Part shown: positions 58,201-64,000 of the stretch, in pieces
Layout of the letters: each line of letters starts with the position of its first letter
How positions within the stretch are numbered: position 1 is the stretch's first letter
The notes under the pieces: generated by a model
Told to the model about the DNA's origin: nothing
The model's database searches: none
Seen by the model: only the letters and a program-made list of their open reading frames with translations
NCBI GenBank assembly: GCA_003993805.1
Contig: RSEF01000003.1
Location: 110,268,942-110,332,941, forward strand
Length of the DNA: 64,000 nt
Direction: 5' to 3'
Source: Himantopus leucocephalus
Taxonomy: Eukaryota; Chordata; Aves; Charadriiformes; Recurvirostridae
Program-made: the position numbers and the translations under genes

Positions 58201-61186
58201 AGGTCAGATAAGACTTTACTGACAACAAAAAGATCTTGGGAAGGAGTCTGGCTGAAGCATTGATTTCTACATTGCAGAGGTCGACATTTGTGAGAGATGA
58301 ATCCCACTGCTTGTGTTTTGGCTGTTCTCATGTAAAGAACTAGCTCAGTTGTGACATTAATGAGTGGCTCATCACGTAGTTTGTGCTTGGACTCAAGTAA
58401 GCTGTAAAAACAAGGTGTCTCTCTTCTTAAATCCTTTTGGGGCATATAATGATGAAGGCCTCTCAGAGATCACCAACATGCTCCAACAAGTGAAAGATCT
58501 TGACAAAATGGCGCTATGGCTTTTTTCTTTCAAAACCCCAGGCAAGGGCTCCCACCGTGTATACAACCACGACTGTGTCTCCCTGGTAGAGGGAGGGTTG
58601 AGTTCACCCTGTGGGATTCTGGAATGGCAGCTCCCACCTTCTCCAGGAGCATCCTAACCCTGTTCATAGGAGAAGGGGGAGAACAGGCTCTGTCTGTCTT
58701 GCTGGAGATGTTCTGTCGGGCCAAAAGAATAAAATATTTATTGAGCCAGAAAGAGAGAGCAGGTGGGACTCTGATATTTGATTGCTAGTGGTTAAAGACT
58801 TTAAGTCATAGTAGACTGGAGAGCTGGGTGAACTGGGTTACAGGCAATTCTCTGACAACTGTTTTACTGCTTGGCATGAGATAAATCTTGGATAAAATGT
58901 TTGAAATGCAAAAATAAGAAAAGATATGTCTCACAGGAGGAAAAATATTTCACTTGAGTAAAGGAAATCAGAGGTAATGTTGTAGTTTCCCAGTCCATGT
59001 CATTTTTAATATAATCTGCGGGTGACTTGCTTTTTGTGTAGCATAATGCTACAGAAAGCAGTCGACTCTGAAAGCGTAAAGCTGGAGTAAATCAGTAACA
59101 AGTAAACCCAAAGGTGGTTAGACATTTAACTGACTCTACATTTATACAGCAAGGATGAGAGTGAACACAGCCTACATAGTTGTGAATTCTTTGCATGTGT
59201 CCTTTGAATTTTAAGAGCAGAAAGTAGGAGTCAAGTTTATTAAAGCTGATAAGGGAGGTGGAAGATTTTGCAGGAGTGTGCTTCAGCTTGCTCACCTCTC
59301 CCAGACTTCCTCCAGTTAACTTTCCTGTGCGTCTCTAAATCCCAGAGGCTTTGGAGCTCAATCCTTAGACTGTAGTAAAGTATTTAAGCAAATATTTTAA
59401 TAGCTTTTCAACTCTTATTCAAACACATGCACTGCTCAGCAGCAGTTCAAGGGTTAATAAAAACACACAAACATAATTTACTATAAGTTTATGCTTAATA
59501 TGTAGAATGAAGGCATTTTCAGTAACACTTTAGACATTTTGCAGCTCATACAACGTAAAAAGGAACATTTTAGGTGGCTTACGAATTATGAAAACATTTG
59601 ATTTCTCTGCTGCTTTGCACTGGAGGATCTCAGTTCACTTTCTGTCAGGAAGAACAACATTCTTAGAAGTGTCCCTTCATGTTAGGGCTTATTTTACTCC
59701 ACACCTGGAGACTGCACACCTCTGATTTTCACAGAAAAGGAGACTTTTATGTTCTCCCTGGACATTTAGCTCTTTCTCCGGAAAAAAAGAGTCCTATCCA
59801 TCTCAAAGTCGGACATCCAGAAATGAGCACATTCAAAATGTATGGTAAATTCATATTCCTGTTACGTTAGTTAATAATCAGATCAGTAAAACCCTCGTGA
59901 CTGTTACATGAGTTTCAGCAAGCACTGAAATGCTGCACAGCAGTTTCTGGAAGGAATTTAAAAAGATTGCTATATGGGAATGCAACTGCTTGGGGAATAA
60001 GGCACAGTGTCATGACCCAAGTTTGAATCTGTTCTGGACAGAAGGGTAACTGTTACAAAACTCACTTTGGGGACTTTAATGACTTTCTCCCATGTACCTT
60101 CATGATACTAGTCAGTTCATACACACGGTTAGTGAGGTAAATGGAAGGGATCTACAAATGTGGGAGAAGTAGGTGAACCCCCAAAACACAATGGCTCATG
60201 TGAGTTGTTTAAATCCCTTTGCTATCCCTGGGGGGTTGGCTTCTGACAAGATGACAGATTGGATAGAAAGAAACGTACAAGCAGCTACTCTTGAAATATC
60301 TCAGAAATTCTACTTTCAGCTTCTTTTCTCCGAATTCTGGAACTACAGGAAAGATTATAGCTTGAATTTAGGGCTCTAGAAAAATGTTAAGAAGTGTCCT
60401 TATTTCATCCAATTTGGGTTGGTCATCTGTCTCCTTTAAATGGGTGTTTATTGCTTTATTTTGTATGAGCATTGGTAGTAACTAAACATTCTTATTTGTT
60501 AGTTCTTTCTGATGGAGATATTCCCAAACTAAAATGCAGATGCAATTTTGATGTAGCTTAAATTTGTACAGCTCTCATTATGTTGTCTCAATAGATTAAA
60601 CCCAGAACTCTTGATTGAAAGAAGCCACAGGCTTGGGATAAGTGTGGGCAGAAGTTCAGATTCGGTTTTACCTACTGTTAAATCATTGATTTCATTTTTA
60701 AGTGGCAACTTAAAAAATCCAGTGGTTCGTTATTTCATGTGAATAAAAGCTGCTGTATTACAATGGCTTAAGTACATGTCATACCTTATTCAGATATATC
60801 CCCTAAGTGGTTTATATTTACTCTGTAAAGTTTATCCCATACAGATTGTTTATATTCACCTCTGTTAATGACAGAAAGTTTACCAATAAACCAAGGACCT
60901 GTACTCTCAGCTAGTTTAAACCAAGCATTTTTAAATGAAACTCCAATTTATAATTCCTCTACCTTTATACTGGAACAAGATGGCTAAACTTAGGCAAGCA
61001 AAAATCATGTAATGTTTCTGTTTAATTTCCTTGGCAGTAGAGATGAAAATTCTAGACTGAAATGATATTGTATGACATCTGAACCAGCAGTCTGGCTAAA
61101 CAGAGTCTTTTCCTTCACTTTTGGTTGTCTGGATCAATTCTTTGATGAGTTCACTAACAAAGAACAAGACCGATTGTAATCTCCAC
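55241..61186. other. Unique AT-rich non-coding DNA
   Basis: About 6 kb with two decayed hairpin-class fragments (57908-57985 and possibly 57420-57470). A short inverted run CTGTCTGTCTGTCAGACAG lies at about 56912-56930. Open frames on both strands (56401-56661 against 56407-56648; 58364-58657 against 58530-58724) overlap and are unrecognised. No exon is seen. Confidence 0.5.
57908..57985. repeat. Possible ancient hairpin-type repeat fragment
   Basis: TATTTTCAAAGGTGCTTAAG followed by ACTGACTTTAGTGGAAGTAA resembles 'AAGGTGCTTAA...TTGACTTCAATGGAA' patterns of the old dispersed repeat class. It is short and decayed. Confidence 0.35.
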
Positions 61187-61287
61187 TATGTTAATTGTAC
61201 ATGAGTGTAATTCTACTGACTTTCGTTACTTTACTTCTGATTTACACCAGTGTAAGCAAGATTACTGAGAAGCTGAGGATCTCAGTC
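61187..61287. repeat. Ancient hairpin-type amniote repeat
   Basis: GAGTGTAATTCTACTGACTT on the left and TGATTTACACCAGTGTAAGC with GAGGATCTCAGTCC on the right follow the layout of the 'TGATTTACACCAG...GAGGATCTGG' hairpin repeats common in sauropsid DNA. It belongs to the same class as 3708-3808. Confidence 0.5.
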
Positions 61288-64000
61288 CTTGTTGGTATAA
61301 ACAGATGCAACTTTAATGACAGGATCATGGTCACGTACCTGTGAAGAAAGAGAGAAATAAAATCTTATTCTGATCAATTCTAATCTCAGAATTACTGTTT
61401 ACACTGTCTATTTAAATAAGTAATTTACGTATAATTCCACAAATAATAAACACACATTCCAGGTCCATTGCCAGAAGAAGTATACTTAGCAAAATGAATG
61501 TTGAGGTCCACCTGTAAAATTATTTGTCCCTATAAGCAACAACAGGCATATGTTCTACATCACATTTGAGCCCAGTCTCTGTGGCCCAGAACCAAAGTAA
61601 ACACATTTTTCTGATGTAATTGTTGATTCTAGTTGAATTAGTGCAATGCAGTCATAGCTGTGAGAAACATTTTATTTGGACCAGCTCTCAACCAGAGCTC
61701 TGAGAGGTTGCCTACCTGGCAAACCAGCAACAGTAGCTTGTTTTCACAAAGTTCTCCAAGTTTTGTACTCAGAGGAGCATAAAAAAACATTTTAAAGCAT
61801 GGGTTGTGGTCCTTCTCCAACTGACACTTGAGTAAATCAGAAGTAACTACAACGAAGTCAAATGCAGCCCTCCTGGTATATATGAGATGGGCTTTATATT
61901 CCACTCCCTTGCTGTTTTCCACTCTGACGTACTTAGCACTCAGAGGAACATACTCATATACTGTTTGGGGACACACACCACAGTTTCTTTCCTCCTCCCT
62001 TCAGTTCCCTAGTGCAAATGCTGGCCACCAGACAAATGTGTAGCAGTAGTAACAATAACTGGAGCTCACTACCTGAATGTTTCGCTGAAAATCCCTGCAT
62101 TGCACTACCTACTCCTGATTCACATGCTTAAAAATGGAGGGAAAGTAAGAGAAGAATGTTCAACTTTTTCACCCAACACAGCAATAGCTTTATACGTGAT
62201 AACGTTTCTGAAGAAAAAACAGTAAAGTTACAACAGCAAGATTTTTTTTCGGTTTTAAAAACTCAATATAACCTTCTAGAGGTACTAACGTCAACAAAGA
62301 TCTCTGTTTTGACTTTGAGAGGCTCAGGTTTTCACTAAGTTTTAGGAGGGTTAAAACCCTACATGCTTCTGTAGATAAATGTATTAAGTAATAAATAAGC
62401 AACAGGTAAGCAACTAAGGCTGGGCTACACGGGAATAAACACATAAAAATGGTGGCTATTTGCAAAACTAAGGTGCTATTTTGTACATATTTTCAGATAT
62501 GGAAGGGATTGCAAATTTGATTTATTTTAGATTTTTGTGGGTTTTCACATTTTTTGTTCTTAAATTGTGTCACTTTGAAAAAAATAATTAAGGGACCATC
62601 AAATGTAAAATAAAAGTTTTCCAAAACAGTTTTTTTACCAGATTCCTGAAAAGATTTTGTTTTGTGTTATTCTAACATGAATTATTCCTAGTCACCCCTT
62701 CCCTATTATACAGGGATCTGTTCATGACTTGCTTGCTTACTCACACATCTAAAACAATTATGAGAAGATAAAGATTACTTCTTATCGGCAATGGAAAGGA
62801 AGAACAGGAAAGAAAGAGAAAAAGAAGGTGGGAAAGGAAGCGACAGAGAATAAACGAGCAGTCGTAACTCTAGGAACCGGGAATGTGCTTTTGCTGTACT
62901 TTAACAGTGACCAAGCAAAGTGCAAGAAGAGCATTTAATCACAGGAGTTTTCTTTGGTAGGAACAGTGTGATTGCCTGAAGGCTGAACTTAACATTTTGT
63001 CACAGAACATCTAATTGAACACTCTTACTGACACTGTGTGTGTACACGGGGAGGCATTGATGTAGCATATCTCTATCCAGTATTCTCAAGAGATTCGCAG
63101 AATGTTATCCAATTACCTAAGAGATAAACGGTATTTCTTCCTTCTTTTTTTTTGCACATATACAAATAACTAATGCTGAAAGCTATCTTTCTTCTGTTTC
63201 CCATAGCACTGCACAGGTGGCTCATTCATTGAAAACACCTTCTGCTGTTCCAGATAGATTATTGTACAAACAAACAATGGAAACCTCTGCCCTGGCAACT
63301 GAAAAGAAAGATCCCAGCCATTGCATTTATAAGGTTGCTCCAGCTTTACTCACTCTTTTCAATCAAATCCTTCTGTGAATCAAAAAGAATTAGCCATAAG
63401 CCATTTTAAACAAAAGATGTACATCTGGAAAGAGATTACCTAAGCACAAATGTGCAACAGAAATCTGGGAGTCACAAAATTAGAATCTCTCTGCATTCTT
63501 AAGTGTCTTAAACCAAAATGCTTTGCTCGTACTGTAAGTTTTCTTATTGGGCCTCTTACATCTATATTCTTTCGTGGAATGAACTCATTTAGCACCTGAA
63601 GGGAAATCTGGGTTTAGATGTCTAGCTGGATTGAGCAGCTTGTTAGTTCTTATACTGTGAGCCATGCTGATGTTCTCTAGTGTAGACGTGGCATTAGCCA
63701 GTCTCAAATCAGTCTTTGCATTCGTAATTTCTCTTTTAAAAACATCCTTCATTTCTTGTTAGTTTTTCTCTCAGCTGATAAAGGCTACTTAGGCACAGAA
63801 CATAAGGTTTCCAGTATTACTTTTAACCCGGTTTCCTTAGGGAGTTAGTGGCAGAATCTAGTGTATTCAACTCCTGCCTAAGACTCAGGCATGTAAAAGA
63901 AGTAAGTGCCTCTCTTCTTAGCTGAAAATCTCCCACAGACACTTTGCAAATTTTACTGCTCATGCAACGCCGGAGATGTCTGCTGCTGGGACACAATACT
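61288..64000. other. Unique non-coding DNA to the window end
   Basis: A purine-rich tract (62791-62850, mostly GGAA/GAAA units) is the only simple feature. Frames at 61638-61976 (-, 112 codons) and 62190-62465 (-) are unrecognised and overlapped by + strand frames. The last bases (ACGCCGG) show slight CpG content but are too short to judge. Confidence 0.5.
62791..62850 (+). repeat. GGAA/GAAA purine-rich tract
   Basis: About 60 bases, mostly purine, made of irregular GGAAAGGAAG, GAAAGAAAG and GGAAAGGAAG units. Several GGAA cores could bind ETS factors, but irregular GA-rich low-complexity sequence is the simpler reading. Confidence 0.65.

Noticed and set aside
1..64000. CRISPR arrays, operons, prophage, rRNA, or known microRNA genes
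   Set aside because: None seen. Repeats and composition are those of a vertebrate nuclear genome, and a by-eye scan for a few well-known microRNA sequences found none. A covariance-model search was not possible.

Overview
This window looks like vertebrate nuclear DNA, most likely avian. The evidence is the set of CR1 LINE fragments with the bird-type 3' end (ATTCTGTG/ATTCCGTG octamers next to GGAAGGGACCT), the low density of young repeats, the absence of any L1/Alu-like sequence, and ancient amniote SINE/hairpin relics. A crocodilian or turtle is possible but less likely. I recognise no protein-coding exon with confidence. The window reads as a CpG-island promoter region followed by about 62 kb of intron or intergenic DNA. 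I found no operon, phage, CRISPR array or toxin system.

Layout. (1) 170-1610 is a dense CpG island with a CCAAT/GC-box pair, poly-C and poly-T runs and single unresolved bases. It is probably the 5' end of a gene whose coding exons lie outside the window. A donor-like site follows at 1961/1962. (2) 1.6-16 kb is unique AT-leaning sequence with a MIR-type SINE relic, an imperfect palindromic repeat (3708-3808), a G-quadruplex motif and an ATATGC cluster (14307-14584). (3) 16.25-17.7 kb holds two CR1 relics. One is on the + strand and interrupted by a 100-N gap. The other is ancient and on the - strand. (4) 17.7-30.8 kb is unique sequence with further SINE and hairpin relics. (5) 30.84-31.52 kb is a longer minus-strand CR1 fragment that still encodes a recognisable ORF2 C-terminus. 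(6) 33.35-34.15 kb is a second, weaker CpG-rich patch, ending near a T-rich tract. (7) 34.2-64 kb is unique AT-rich DNA with more relics, two C-rich strand motifs (CCCCT microsatellite at 48.6 kb and a G4 motif at 49.3 kb), and a second 100-N gap that begins inside a minus-strand CR1 (51.5 kb).

Three things are worth following up: a roughly 45-bp dispersed element I cannot name, present at 33.96, 48.79 and 55.19 kb; a family of short, deeply decayed hairpin-type repeats; and the fact that both scaffold gaps sit in CR1 copies, so their real length is probably not 100 bp. I did not find convincing evidence of an undescribed biological system.
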